From positions 22,215,501 to 22,279,500 of the forward strand of contig NC_046680.1 in assembly GCF_009870125.1 (NCBI RefSeq): 64,000 bases of DNA. Reading direction: 5' to 3'. The position numbers and the translations under genes were made by a program. This DNA comes from Drosophila pseudoobscura. Lineage: Eukaryota; Arthropoda; Insecta; Diptera; Drosophilidae. Below are positions 10,901 through 22,218 of this stretch, one piece after another; position 1 is the stretch's first letter; each line of letters opens with the position of its first letter. The notes below the pieces were generated by a model that was given only the letters and a program-made list of their open reading frames with translations, made no database searches and was not told where the DNA came from.

Positions 10901-13900
10901 GATTATGTCCAATCCGACTCATCCGACCCATCCCACCCATCCGAGAGCATAATGGACTTGGAATGGCTGCGAGAGTGCCATAAATTTCCCAAACTCCCAA
11001 GAAGAATGACTCAGGACAACCCAGCTCCAGCTGCCGATATGCTGCAGCACTCGTATGTAGGGTGTCGGGCAGGCACATCACATGCAGCGCAGGATTCACA
11101 GACATGTGCCCCACGCAGTTGACTCCCTATCGCTCAGCGTGACAGACAAAATGTGGTCGAATTACCAGAGTGCGATCTGCCGTCCTCTTCTGCTGCTGCT
11201 GCTGCTGCTGGTGGCACTGGAAAGGGTACTCGTCGTGTATGCCATAGTGAATCCCTCAAATGACACAGCCAACACGGTGATTTATATGCTGCCCGCCAAG
11301 GATCTGGGCCCAGAGACGTGGCGTGCAGGGGTGGACTGCCTGGACAGCTTTTCCCAGATCTTCTTCTACCGGCATCCCAGGGAACGTTACACCCGCTCCT
11401 ATAACCTAATGCTGACCAATGCCTTCAACCTGTCGACGCCCGCGGATCAGATCCAGGAGGGATTCCACAAGCTCATCAACGAGGCGGTCACCCAAGCGGG
11501 GGAGCCGCATCGCTCGGAGCTTTTTCAGCTGCGCGTCGTCTCCGACCACATGAGCCACCAGGAGAAGAGCAAGAACTTCGGCGAGCTGCTCCTGGCCGAC
11601 AACTATGTGATCATTGTGGACACCGTCGAGCGCCTCCTCAGCCTCATGAGCCGCTATGTGAGCCGGATGCGATCGTGGAATCCAGGCGCGCGCTTCCTGG
11701 TGCTCTTCCACAATCCCCAGGTGCACAACCGACCCTGGCGCGTGGCCTCCCAGATCTTCAACGAACTAATGCAGAGCTTCTACGTGCACCGGGTTGCTCT
11801 AGTATACGCGAACTCCTCGATGGACTACAACCTTCTGGTGAACGACTACTACAGCAACGTCGACTGCCGCATCCTCAGTGTCCAGAGCGTGGGCCAGTGC
11901 CACGAAGGACAGCTCTTTCCCAACCCCAATGCCGTGCACGCGGCCATGACGGACTACATGACTGGCTTCAGTCCGAAGAACTGCACCTTCTTTGTGTGCG
12001 CTTCCGTCTCGGCTCCTTTCGTCGAGGCCGACTGTATCCTGGGGATCGAGATGCGGATATTGGGATTTATGCGCAGCCGATTGCAGTTCATGGTGAGTCC
12101 AAACGATATTCCAAAATCTGATTCATTCCGTATTCTTTCCCTCAATCAATTAGATAAACCAGACGTGCAGTCTGGAATCTCGGGGGGAAATGGACAGTTC
12201 TGGGAACTGGAACGGGCTGCTGGGCAAACTGACAGATGGCGAATGCGATTTCGTGATGGGAGGCTACTATCCCGACAACGAGGTGGCAGAGTTCTTCTGG
12301 GGATCGGACTGCTACCTGCAGGATGCCCACACCTGGTACATCAAGGTGGCCGATCGCCGGCCCGCCTGGCAGGCTATGGTCGGCATTTTCGAGCCGAGCA
12401 CCTGGATAGGCTTCATTGTGGTTCTGCTGATCAGTTGGCTCTTCTGGTTCGCCCTGGTTAGCCTGCTTCCGGAGCCGGACTACTTCCAGCAGATCAGCCT
12501 GACGGCCATCAACTCGCTGGCGGTGTCCATATCGGTGGCAGTCCAGGAGCGGCCCGTGTGCCAGACCACGCGTCTCTTCTTCATGGCCCTCACCCTGTAC
12601 GGCCTGAATGTGGTGGCCACATACTCGTCCAAGATGATAGCGACCTTCCAGGATCCCGGCTATCTGCATCAGCTGGATGAGCTCACGGAGGTGATGGCCG
12701 CAGGCATACCTTTTGGTGGGCACGAAGAGAGCCGCGACTGGTTCGAGAACGACGACGACATGTGGGTCTTCAACTCGTACAACGTTTCGCCGGAGTTCAC
12801 GCCGAAGACGGAGAACCTGCTGGCCGTGAAGTGGGGAAAGCGCTGCATCCTCAGCAATCGCATGTACACGCTCCAGAGCGCCCTTGCAGACGACATATTC
12901 GCCTTTCCGGAGAACGTCTTCACCAGCCCCATCCAGATGATCATGAAGGCGGGCTTCCCCTTCCTCTACGAGATGAACAGCATCATCCGGTCGATGAGGG
13001 ACGTGGGCATATTCCAGAAGATAGACGCAGACTTCCGCTACAACAACACCTATCTGAATCGCATTGCCAAGATGCGTCCCCAGTTCGCCGAGAACGCCAT
13101 TGTCCTCACCACGGAGCACCTGAAGGGGCCCTTCGGCATCCTCGGTGTGGGAGTTCTCTGCGCCTCCGTCGCATTTCTGGCCGAGCTAATGATTCGCCAT
13201 TGGCCCTTCAGGCTGCAGGTCAAGCAGCAAAGTGAAATCTCTGCTACTCCGCGTACTCGTCGCACTCGCAGGAAAAGGACCTCTCGACATTTGCGGAGGA
13301 GCCAGTGGGAACGGCAAGTTCAAGTGGCTCCAGTCATACGATTTACGCCAGTCAAACGACGCAAAGTTCTCTAGAGACAACAGGGAATGTATTTGGATTT
13401 GGTCTTGAATAGGGATTGGGATTCGGATTCGGATTGGGATTGGGATTGGATAGATAGACAAGCAAGGGAAAAGGCAAACTAAAACAAACTACGAGCTTGG
13501 GCTGCGATAAAAATTGACTCAATTCCCATAAATTTGAAATTGAGAGACAACCCCAACGCGGTCTTCCTTGTCTTCCTCCTCGTCGCTGTCGTTTGCGTCG
13601 TCTGGTCTGGTCTGGTCTGGTTCTGCGTCTCGTGTCTGGTCTTTGGTCTGGTCTGGTCTGGCCTGGGTCTGGTCGCTTCTGTTACTTTTCACGCGAAATA
13701 CTTAAAATCAGAGACAAAATTCTATTTTTGCAACTATCACGAGAGAAGACAACAAAAATGAACAGCAGAAGCAGATGCAGGCAGGCGGGCGGGGAGTCTT
13801 ACAGCACCCCTTGTTGGACGGCAGCCACCACCCCTGGCACTCCACTTTCCGCAAATTGACAATCAGCTTCTGCTTCTGCTTCAGCTTCAGCTTTTCCCAG

Positions 13901-16900
13901 CAGGAAAAACTCCAAACCGAAAACAGAGATAAAGAACAAGTTAAGGAGCCATTCCTATAAGTAGCACATTCGCTGATTGCACAGTCCCTGTCCCTGTCCC
14001 TGTCCCTTTCCGTCCCGTATATAAGAAAAAGTCACTGCATCCAAACAAATATCTCTTCTAGTACCTAATCGGATTGAAGAAGTTTTGATTTGAAAATACT
14101 CGTATCTCGTATCACACATAATGAGTGAAAACAAATTCTTTTTGTTGAGAAAAAAGCAAAAAGCATATTGGAAATTACTTTGAAAATTTGAGTTAAATCT
14201 ATAATAAATTCTGAGGAAAGAAATTCCTATAAATCTGTTATCGCTTTGAAAATTTCTTTGGAATTTACTCTTCTGCCGAAGAACATATTGTTCCCTTTTT
14301 GTATCTGATACAATTTGTCATCAAGTCCAACAATGGCTTTCAAAAGGAATTTCCATCCAATAGGATTACTATTTGGTGTAAATAAAGTTTGATTTCCACT
14401 CGTATTTCACTTGGAATCTTGTCTGTCTGCTACTTATTTCTCTATTATTTGATATCTCTATCATGCCGCAACATACCGATCCTATGAATGATTCAGACCC
14501 ATAACAATGCCACACAGAAATGGGCAGAGGAGCCACACTCAATTACTCACACCGAAATGGGCGCAGTGAGCACTTAGTGGCTCCTGGCCCCCTACCTTTC
14601 GTTCTTTCTGTTTGGCGAAATTTTAGACTATTGAACTATGGCGCTGAAGTACCTACTCGTACTACCCGTTTGCCTTGCCTCAGTGTGTCTGACTAAGAGA
14701 ACTCTCAGCCCCCATGCGTCTCAACACAAATCGAGCGACGACGCTTCGCGACGCCCCTATGTCTGATATGTTCGTACGGTTCGGTTCTATTCTGATGTCG
14801 ATTCTGATGGTGATGCTGATTCTTATTCTGATTCCGATTTCAGTTTCAGTCTGCTGCCGTCTCGGCCGAGTATTTTCGTACTCTGGCCAGTGCTATAAAT
14901 ACTATACTATACCCACTGTAGGAGATATTCTCTGGCGACGCAGAAAGTTGTTCCGAATGATGACGATGACGATGCCGCTGATGACTGTGATGTTGATGTC
15001 GATGTCGATGATGGGGCAATGGGTATTGTGCGAAATTTCTGCGGCAAGGTTCACTCAAAAAAACAAAGAATTATGCACAGCTTTTTATTGCAAATTGTTG
15101 CCGTAGCTGTAGCTGCTGCTGCTGCTGTGTTGCGGTGTAGTGGCTCCTTTGATACGCTTACAAATAAATAGTTTCACGCCATAAAGTAGGGAACGAGAGC
15201 ACGGAGAGAGGTGTGGGAGGAGACTGTCGGACAGGGCAATAAAAGTTGTTTACATCGCTTGAGCCTGCGGCGCACATAAAAATGCAACAACAACCCAAAA
15301 AACAACATCAACACATTAATAGAGTTTTTGTTTTGATATCCTGTAGACAACAAATGTGCCAGGGAAGGGTATACTCGAATGGAAAGATCTGCGATACATC
15401 TGGAAAGACCTAAGAAATGCCGAGATATATATTGCATCGTAGCATCCTTGATAAATAGCAAATGTCTTATGTAAGGGGTATCCCAGAGTCGAGGTCCAAA
15501 AGGTGGCCACTACCTGGTGCCTATTGTGGTGCGGTTCTGTTTTGATTTGAGGCCGCGCTGGCTGGATTGGATGGTTGTCTGAGTGGCTGCCACAACTAGA
15601 GAGGAGAGCGGATGCTACAGGTGGCCGCTATGGCGCGGTGGTTTGGCAGCGAATGATCGCATTGGGAATTGGAATTGTGCCGTCGAATTAAGTCGTTAAA
15701 TTAATATTTATGATTTGTTTGCGCAAAAATATTAACGGCTGGCAAACAGTTGATTGGCAGGGACCCGGAGGGAAGGCAGGCAGGATATGCGGATACGAAC
15801 GATACGAGCGATGCCAACCGGGTGGGACATGCACTTTGAGGCGGATCGTTGCTGATTCTAGCAAAACTCTTAATGACTGCACGCGCCATAAATTGCGCTC
15901 GCGACTCTGGCGACCGACTCGCTCCTTTTCACACGCTCCGCAAACTGGCAACTCGAGACGAACATCACGTACTCGGAGTCTGACTCTGTCTTTGGCTCTG
16001 GCTCTGGCTCCAACTCGAACTCTGGAGACTGGAGCTGGATACTGGATACTGAATACTGGATACTGGAGATGTAGTCGGTCAATTGGAGCACTGCAGGGTC
16101 GCGCGACTCTAAAACTCAAGAGAGAACCACTAGTGCTCGTACTCGGATCTCCAACAAAATGAAGTAGAAATGGCTCCGAAAAAGGAGATGGCGACAAACC
16201 ACGACATTAATTTGAATGTTTGCTAGCTGTTTGCTGTATGGTATGCCGAATGATCGAATGTTATACGAGCCATAAGCCAGGGGTCTCTAGTTCCTGCAAA
16301 CCGTCGAACGGAGAGCACGTCCATTGGAGATGATGGAAATGAAAATCCCTGGCCCGACGCAGGCCTGCCTAAGCGAAAACGTGACGGGCCCAAGGCCCAA
16401 GGCCCAAGCCCAGGTCCAGGCCCCGTCAAAGCAATGAAACTCGGAAAAAAGAAAAATAACATTGCTCATACGCCACGTGTTACGCTGAAGTGCCACAGTG
16501 GTGTGGCGCGGCGCTCATGGGAAGCTCGTGGTTATCAAAGGGAATTCAGATTTTAGTTTGCAGAGTAGGCTTGCAAGTTCTTGACTCTTTAATAAAGAAG
16601 TATTCCATTGCATTCCATTTGACTCAAATAAGAGACGTATTCTCACAGCAGTAATGAGATATCAAGTAAAAATTTGCCGAATACATAGCCAATTTTTCAG
16701 GGAATCCCAATCCAATGTGCCAATATGTGGCAGCAGCTGTAAGGCCAACAAAAATCCGCACACTAGACCCACAAAAAGAGGCAGAGACAGACACATGCCC
16801 CTGTGTGCACGTACTTATTGGGCTACAGTACAAAAAATCTGGCTCTGGTTTGAATTTTTTTTTCGGGCCAGCCACACGTCGTGGTTATAAATTATTTTTC

Positions 16901-17343
16901 CCCTGCTCGGTTCTTGCTCGGTTTTTCTTTGGAGGCGTCCCTAGCTTTTTGGCGTTGGACATCTTTCGTGTTTGTTTGGCCATAATTTGATTTGTGTGAC
17001 AGGCGGCGTCGCCATCGCACTTAGCCATATTACAAGACCGCGTCACTACCCACTACCCCACTTACCGCTTCTTCTGCCGCCCCTCCAGGGCGATATGCAC
17101 GGGCACATCCACATACAGGTCCTCCACATCATCGATGTCCTTCAGCAGTTTGCGGTATCTCTGCAGCTTCTGACATCGCGCCGTCGCCGACGTTGGCACC
17201 GGCCCGGGCATCGGGTGCACCGGCGATGACAGCTGCCCGGATGGGCCCATGATGATTCGATTGCTGGCCAGCGGCATGTGGGAGATCTCCGCCAGAAGCG
17301 AGCCACTGAGCAGCAGCACCAGCAGCAGAACGAGTCCTGGCAT
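7904..17343 (-). CDS. nord: nord: secreted NDNF-family protein with two fibronectin III domains
   Basis: Fly member of the neuron-derived neurotrophic factor (NDNF) family. Known work on nord describes a secreted modulator of BMP signalling. Seven exons: 17343–17066, 9700–9615, 9538–9289, 9221–8543, 8474–8341, 8267–8127 and 8069–7904. All reading phases join to give 577 residues. Residues 1–18 are a leucine-rich signal peptide. Residues about 60–180 match the NDNF amino-terminal region. A first FN3 domain spans about 180–300, with an HYCLVI strand like the NDNF YC motif. A second spans about 445–570, with RTRCNRATIAW, SYCIIVF and LMPGSSYLVYV. Possible N-glycosylation sites include NAS and NQT near 99–121. 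The intron at 8126–8070 has a GC donor; the other five short introns or intron ends are GT–AG. Intron 1 (17065–9701) is 7.4 kb and contains a receptor gene on the other strand. Confidence 0.93.
8070..8126 (-). other. GC–AG intron of nord, 57 nt, stop-free
   Basis: On the minus strand the upstream exon ends CAAAG and is followed by GCAAGC. The acceptor is TTTCTTTACAG. No GT in the right place would keep the family match. The length is 19 codons with no stop, so retention would add 19 residues in frame within the second FN3 domain. Splicing is favoured by the pyrimidine tract and by the NDNF alignment across the join. Confidence 0.7.
9572..9592. repeat. GAGGTT hexamer repeat in nord intron 2
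   Basis: Three and a half copies of GAGGTT on the plus strand. In the nord transcript this is an AACCTC pyrimidine-rich tract just before the intron 2 acceptor, so it may be part of the splice signal. Confidence 0.7.
10347..10374. repeat. AGGATGC heptamer, four copies
   Basis: Four perfect tandem copies of AGGATGC. Confidence 0.9.
10838..10846 (+). promoter_or_regulatory. Possible TATA box of the nested receptor
   Basis: TATATAAGG, a strong TATA match, about 313 nt before the receptor ATG at 11151. It predicts transcription starting near 10868–10870. No clear initiator is visible there, so confidence is limited. Confidence 0.35.
10874..11122 (+). other. Possible upstream ORF of the nested receptor
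   Basis: An 82-codon frame from a true ATG just after the predicted start of transcription. It ends 28 nt before the receptor ATG, in a different frame. It matches no family that I know. If transcribed it would be an upstream ORF that could limit receptor translation. Confidence 0.2.
11151..13374 (+). CDS. Ir60a: Ionotropic receptor (IR), divergent iGluR-type channel subunit
   Basis: Insect IRs are ligand-gated cation channel subunits, mostly chemosensory. Two exons, 11151–12092 and 12154–13374, with a 61-bp intron (GTGAGT donor, AATTAG acceptor, phase 0), give 720 residues. The ATG at 11151 is preceded by CAAA, the ideal fly context; an in-frame ATG at 11082 would add 23 residues ahead of the hydrophobic signal. 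The signal peptide contains a run of eight Leu. The S1-like lobe contains NGLLGKLTDGECDFVMGG (333–350). M1 is about 397–419, the pore loop 428–445, M3 452–472 with VVATYSSKMIATF in place of SYTANLAAF, and M4 639–661. No arginine is seen where glutamate receptors bind the ligand carboxylate, as in most IRs. A 56-residue, very basic C-terminal tail follows M4. The symbol Ir60a rests on linkage to nord and other 60A genes; the IR class is firmer than the symbol. Confidence 0.88.
13412..13447. repeat. SGGATT hexamer, six copies
   Basis: Six tandem units of GGGATT or CGGATT. Confidence 0.9.
13601..13673. repeat. TCTGG pentamer array
   Basis: Four perfect TCTGG units at 13601–13620, then a degenerate stretch, then a second cluster from about 13645. 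Confidence 0.85.
13985..14008. repeat. TCCCTG hexamer, four copies
   Basis: Three perfect TCCCTG units and one ending in TT. Confidence 0.9.
16035..16069. repeat. CTGGATA heptamer, five copies
   Basis: Units CTGGATA, CTGGATA, CTGAATA, CTGGATA and CTGGAGA in tandem. Confidence 0.9.
17066..17343 (-). CDS. nord: nord exon 1 (signal peptide and amino-terminal region)
   Basis: Listed separately because 7.4 kb separates it from exon 2. It codes residues 1–92 plus two bases of codon 93: a signal peptide, a Pro/Ser/Gly-rich linker and a charged segment, RCQKLQRYRKLLKDIDDVED. The donor is CG followed by GTAAGT at 17065. Joined to exon 2 at 9700 it reads KKR then FVLNLNAST in frame. The start is the ATG at 17343; no in-frame ATG is seen just upstream. 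Confidence 0.85.
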
Positions 17344-19085
17344 CCTGGCCAGCTTTTCCTTCACTTCACTTTCTATATATGTAGTAGTTTATTAACCAAA
17401 GACTTCCTGTTTTGTTTTTGGATTTGCTTTCGATTTTGTTTATTTGCCTATTTTGGCATTTGGTAAGCAGAAAAACTTTAATTCTTTGATTCTGTGTGGT
17501 GTGGTGTTGTGCTGTTTTTTTGAGTGTGTTTGCGGGTAAATTTCTCTATAAGATTTCTGCTCTGCAAACTGGAGTCATCAATTCTGCCATACTGCATAAG
17601 AAAGGTATCTTTGCTAAGATCAAAGAGAGTGATGTATTCTTTTACCCTTTTTCAGCTTAAATATCATTCACTGAAGCATTCCGGAATGAGGTGAAAGATT
17701 GAATTACTGGCTTTAAGAACTCGAGATAGTACAACAGGTATCTCTGTATGGAAAAATGTGTATATTGGCAGAGTAAGCCATGATGGTGGGCATGCTCTAT
17801 ATGTAGAGGGCTATCCCTTTTCTATTATCTCCTTCTCCCTACAATCTAATCCTTGCTGCACGACATCTGCTCCATTATGACGCACTGTTCTATCTCTTAT
17901 CCGATGATCCAAAGCCTTTAGCTCTCCTTGAGGATTCCTGCCGCTCCAAAGAGATTCCCAGGCAAAAGTTCAGCAATCCTTCATGGGCCTGCCTGTTCCC
18001 CCTCTGTTCTCTGCACAATTAAGGCCTGTCAAACCTTTGACACACGTCGCCTGCTGTCTGTCCCCACTTCTGCTGCTGCCTCCTCTCCCTCTCCCTCCCC
18101 TCCCCAGCCCTGCCTGCTACTTTCCGTTTTGTGTGGCGACAACTTCTTTGACTTGCCGCAAAATTGCCAAAAAGAAAAAAAGGAAAATATGGCCTTCTTT
18201 GAGGGGAGGCACACTGCGCCTCGTCCTCCCTTTTTTTCGTATTTTTCTCTTCTTCTTTTTATTTTTTTATGTTATATTTTTTGTTGGTTGTTTGGGGGGC
18301 GCCCAATTAATTTGGGGCTGCAGTGAATCGATTCTTGGAACTGTTAGATTTGCTAATTGCGGCTGCCCGCTGACCTTTGGCTCTGTTTCTGCCTCTGCCT
18401 GTGGCACGCCACACACCAAAATCAATTAACGTTCTACGAAATTTGCGTGTGCCGCAACAATTGGTCAGGAGATTGAATGCAGCGGGGGGGCGGCGGAGAA
18501 TGGGGGCCTTTGCCACCTGTGGCTGGGGGCAACAGCAATTAGCCGGTCACACACCCGCACACACGCACACACACACACTTAGAGCAGCTCCATCTACTCT
18601 TACTTTTGAAAGCACTTTTTCATAAATTGTGATTTGTTGTTGCACGCATAGTTGTGCGGGCGGCGGGATGGGGGAGGGGTATGGGATACTTGGGTTCACT
18701 GTTTTGCTTCTCCTTGGGAAACTCTTACTCGACGGACGGCACACACGCGACACGTTTCCCGGGTGTTTCGCTCGGTTCTCTGGTTCTCGTCCGCGACACG
18801 AGTACGTAACGGAAGCGATGCGGCACAACTGCTTTGGGGCTGCTTGCCTCGTCTGCCTTCCTTGACGTGCAAACACAAAATGCCCGAGAGTCGTGCGCAA
18901 AGAAAGCCAAAAGCCCGAGCGCATAGCGCGCCAGCGTCCCACAGAGCAGCGACGTCAGCCGTGGCAGTAGCTGAGCCACTGGCAGAGGCAGCGCAGCCGG
19001 CAGGCAGGCAGCAGCCCCAAAACGAAGAAGTCCGTCCCCATAAAGCACGAAGACGACACGAAGTCTCCCCCACGCACACGCACAC

Positions 19086-19152
19086 ATATGTATATGTATA
19101 TGTATATGTATATTTATATGTATATTTATATGTATATTTATATGTATGTGTG
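19086..19152. repeat. TATATG/TATATT hexamer array
   Basis: About eleven hexamers of TATATG or TATATT, the right half alternating as a 12-bp unit, preceded by a short CACA tract and followed by TGTG. Confidence 0.9.
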
Positions 19153-21267
19153 TGCCTCAATTAATGTATTTTTTTGTGTGTGTACTTTTGGGCCCGCTCA
19201 TTGATGAGGCTGCTGCTGCTGCCTCCCTTCTTCTGTCTTTCCTTTTTTTTCGCCCTCTCTTTTTTTGGACTCTTTTTCTGTTGTTCTTTCCGCGGCAATG
19301 TTTTTTTGTTGTTGGTTTTTGAATTTCATTGAAAACAGAAGAACAGAACAAGAGTCGCCTGTCGTTGTCGCTGTCGAAATCGAAGTCTTAGTTGAAATTG
19401 AGGCAGAAACAGATGAACAACAAGAAATGCGTTGATTTTTTATGCCCGGCACGTGACTTTCGGTGCAAGCATTGAGCGCCACTCGGCCACATCCATCTGC
19501 AGTTGCTGCATCTCCTGCTTCTCAGCGCCTAAAGTGCTACCCGCCATGTAATCGGAGCTGCCCCAAACACGGAAGATCCACATTAGATACGAGATACTAG
19601 TGATCAAGTGAGCGGGTGATCTTGTTGCCGCAGCTCTGGCACCCCGACATCTGATCATCGTTTATGCGGAGCGGAGCGTGAAACTCTTGGGAAACCATTC
19701 GAAGAGTATATCTCTAGATTCGGCACTGATGATATTTATTACCTTGTTAAGCAACAAATAATCTTGCATTAATTCTCCACCCATTCCGGAGTACGTTTCA
19801 TTCAGACGCATAAACCAAAAATAGTATGTACATAGCTAGGTCTCAATCTGGGGCTGACCAGCCCCCAACTGCAGTTCCCATTCGAAAAACTGCGCCAACG
19901 TCAGCGCGAAACCGAAAACGCAAGAACATTGTAAAATTTTCACAGGCCGCTTGCAGTTTTGCTGAATTTTATAAAAAAAATGTTGTCTCCCCCTATCCTA
20001 CCCTTAGACGCCTGTCTGGCCAGCGGCCGCCGCCTTTCCCTGGGTTCACCTGTCTGCTTGCATCTGTCTGCTGTGTGTGTGTGTAAGGGGGGCTTTCCCA
20101 GAATTCTGACAATTCAAAACGTACGAAAAAAAGAACACCATTTATACTGAAACAACATTTCTTCGCTGCGGCAGGAAGGAAATGAGTCTGGCGTCTGGCG
20201 GTAGTGAAGCAACAAATTAACAGCAAATTAGTTAGAAAATCAGGCAGCAATTTTAGTGACTTAATCAGCGGCAGCGGCCAACAGAGGGGAAAACAGGGGA
20301 AAAGGAGAGGGGAGCTAAGCGGTGGCAGGGAGAAACGTCACATGTTGACAGCGGGGCAACCTTGGAGGCTCCCCCAAAGCGCATTACTCAAGGGTCTCCG
20401 TCTCTCCAGCATCAACTCGGTGTCCAGGTCCAGGTCCAGGTCCCGGCTCATGCATAATGCAAGGCCCTGTCTCTGACTGGGGCGGCTCTGATGGTGGCCC
20501 AGCGACGGCGTTGCATTTTCAACAAATTAATTATTGGCAAAGAGGTGGAACAAGTCAGTTAGTCGGCTGACTGCAAATGAGTAACAGAACAAGGGTCCAG
20601 TCCATCCGTACTCGTACCCTTGAAAAATTTCCAGTAGGTTTTCGGTACAATCAAAGGAAATCTTGAAGAACAATCTAAGCAACAACAACTAAAATTAAAG
20701 CATTTCGAACCAGAATATTTTCTTAGTTAATTAACCAATCGAACACTTGTAAAAGGCCTTTATCAGCACTAAAACTTTACTAAAGAAATGTATTTAAAGG
20801 TATTCTGATTCAGCTTTGGATTTTTCGATTAATTAAGCATCCACCCGCTGTCGAGATAAATGAATACAGAGTGAATGCGAATTGAATGCAATCAAAATGT
20901 TGACAAAATACTTCGATTCGCTTTCATCTGTTCATCTATCCGGATGGAGTCAACCGTGGATGTTCCCTCGACAATCGATCAACAATTTGCGGCCCTGCCA
21001 CCAGCCACCAGCTACCAGCCACCCTTCCTTTTTCACCAACACCAGCAACATATTTTTGGTACAACATTTTTGCCCCACACTCACACTTCATCAACGCGAA
21101 ATGATTGGCATGCCATCGTCAACCGGCAGAAGCAGCAACAGAAGAGGCAACATCACCACCAGAGGCATCAGAAAGGACAACAGCAAAACAACAATAAATG
21201 CGGCAACGTTGGCGGCGACAGACAACGACATGTGTAAAGGAATCGTTTAAAATAAATGACAGCGGCG

Positions 21268-21298
21268 CCCCCCCCCCCACACTCCCCCAACTCCCTCC
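21268..21298. repeat. C-run tract, G-quadruplex-capable on the minus strand
   Basis: An 11-base C run followed by CCCCC, CCC and further C runs. The minus strand therefore has four or more runs of at least three G within 30 bases. Confidence 0.6.
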
Positions 21299-22196
21299 AT
21301 CCTCCCCCTGAATACATAATTACCCACAGAGCAGGGCACACGGCAGATCACAATAATCAATACGGTCAGGCGGATGGGACAGGTAGCATACGCGAGGTAG
21401 GGCGAGGAGTGTGGCCGAGTTTTTGTTTTGTTCTTGCCCCGCTGCCTCTGCTAGTTGGTGCCACTGGACGTCTGAGGCACTGATCGCTGTGTCCAGGGTG
21501 TGCGTGCGTGTGGTCCAGCTCCGGGTTTTTACATGTTTTCGGTGGCTTTGGCTTCGTTTGAACTTGGGCGCCGCTCAGGGGCAAGCACTCAGTACTCAGT
21601 CCTCTGCCATCCATCTCCGTCCAGCCTAGATCATTTGTTTACACGCATCCACAAATGGAGCAACTAGGGATGGATTCTCAGATGCGGATAACACATACAT
21701 ATACCATATTTATTTCCAGTACGTTAAACCCGACCATTAACTATTTCATGATTTCGTGCCATGAAACTTCCCAAAGTCTTGACACAAGTAATCTTCATCA
21801 TTTGCGATCCTTAAGCACTTCAACCCAGCCCTAGAACACAGAATTATCATGGCAGACCAACCAAGCCTTAGCCTGGAAAAAAGATGCACTCAAGTTTTTA
21901 GCACATTACAACACCTTTCGAACGAAAACTTTGCCGGGGGCAGCAGCAAAGGCAGAGGCCAAACAACATCTGGGTCTTGGACCAGGACAAACACTCCTCT
22001 CCACTGCGTGCCCCACCTGTCCGTGGCTCCAGTGGATTGACAGATAGCTGGGGCGTGGCTTTTGTAAAATCAAAAACTTTAAAACTTCCTTTCATCCCCG
22101 ACTGAGGATAAGCTCAGTGAAAATTGTCAACTTGGCACGCATTTTATTAAATGAAAGAATTTTCCTTAGCTACAGTCAGGAGCTGATACATGGCGA

Positions 22197-22218
22197 GGGG
22201 TGGGGGGGTGCTTGGGGG
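22197..22218 (+). repeat. G-run tract, G-quadruplex-capable
   Basis: GGGG, then a 7-base G run, then GGGGG, with loops of 1 to 5 bases. The 7-base run can supply two G-triplets. Confidence 0.55.

Larger units (their letters stand above)
9701..11150. other. nord intron 1, part upstream of the nested receptor
   Basis: Non-coding on the minus strand. On the plus strand it holds the putative promoter and 5' UTR of the nested ionotropic receptor, including the TATA-like box at 10838 and a short ATG-started frame at 10874–11122. A 7-bp tandem repeat lies at 10347–10374. Confidence 0.6.
13375..17065. other. nord intron 1, part downstream of the nested receptor
   Basis: Non-coding. The first part probably holds the receptor 3' UTR: AATAAA occurs at 14203–14208 and 14381–14386 on the plus strand. 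The rest is dominated by short tandem arrays (listed separately) and low-complexity sequence such as the GGCCCAA repeat near 16387–16415. Confidence 0.6.

Noticed and set aside
11082..11150. Upstream in-frame ATG of the receptor as the true start
   Set aside because: It would bury the signal peptide behind 23 polar residues, and the ATG at 11151 has the better context.
12142..13119. 325-codon minus-strand frame across the receptor
   Set aside because: A shadow of the receptor exon. The plus strand shows the channel helices and splice sites.
14714..15106. 130-codon frame with Met/Leu/Ile repeats
   Set aside because: It comes from GATTCTGAT and GATGAT simple repeats, not from a protein-coding pattern.
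17370..17385. TATATATG as a TATA box for nord
   Set aside because: It is only about 35 nt before the start codon, leaving almost no 5' UTR. The promoter is probably elsewhere.
18696..19160. 154-codon minus-strand frame ending in Thr/Tyr repeats
   Set aside because: Much of it is a translation of the TATATG/TATATT and CA microsatellites. No ATG-plus-domain evidence.
20882..21250. Overlapping plus-strand frames rich in His and Gln
   Set aside because: Low-complexity CA/CAG-type composition, open in two frames at once, and ending in the C-run tract.
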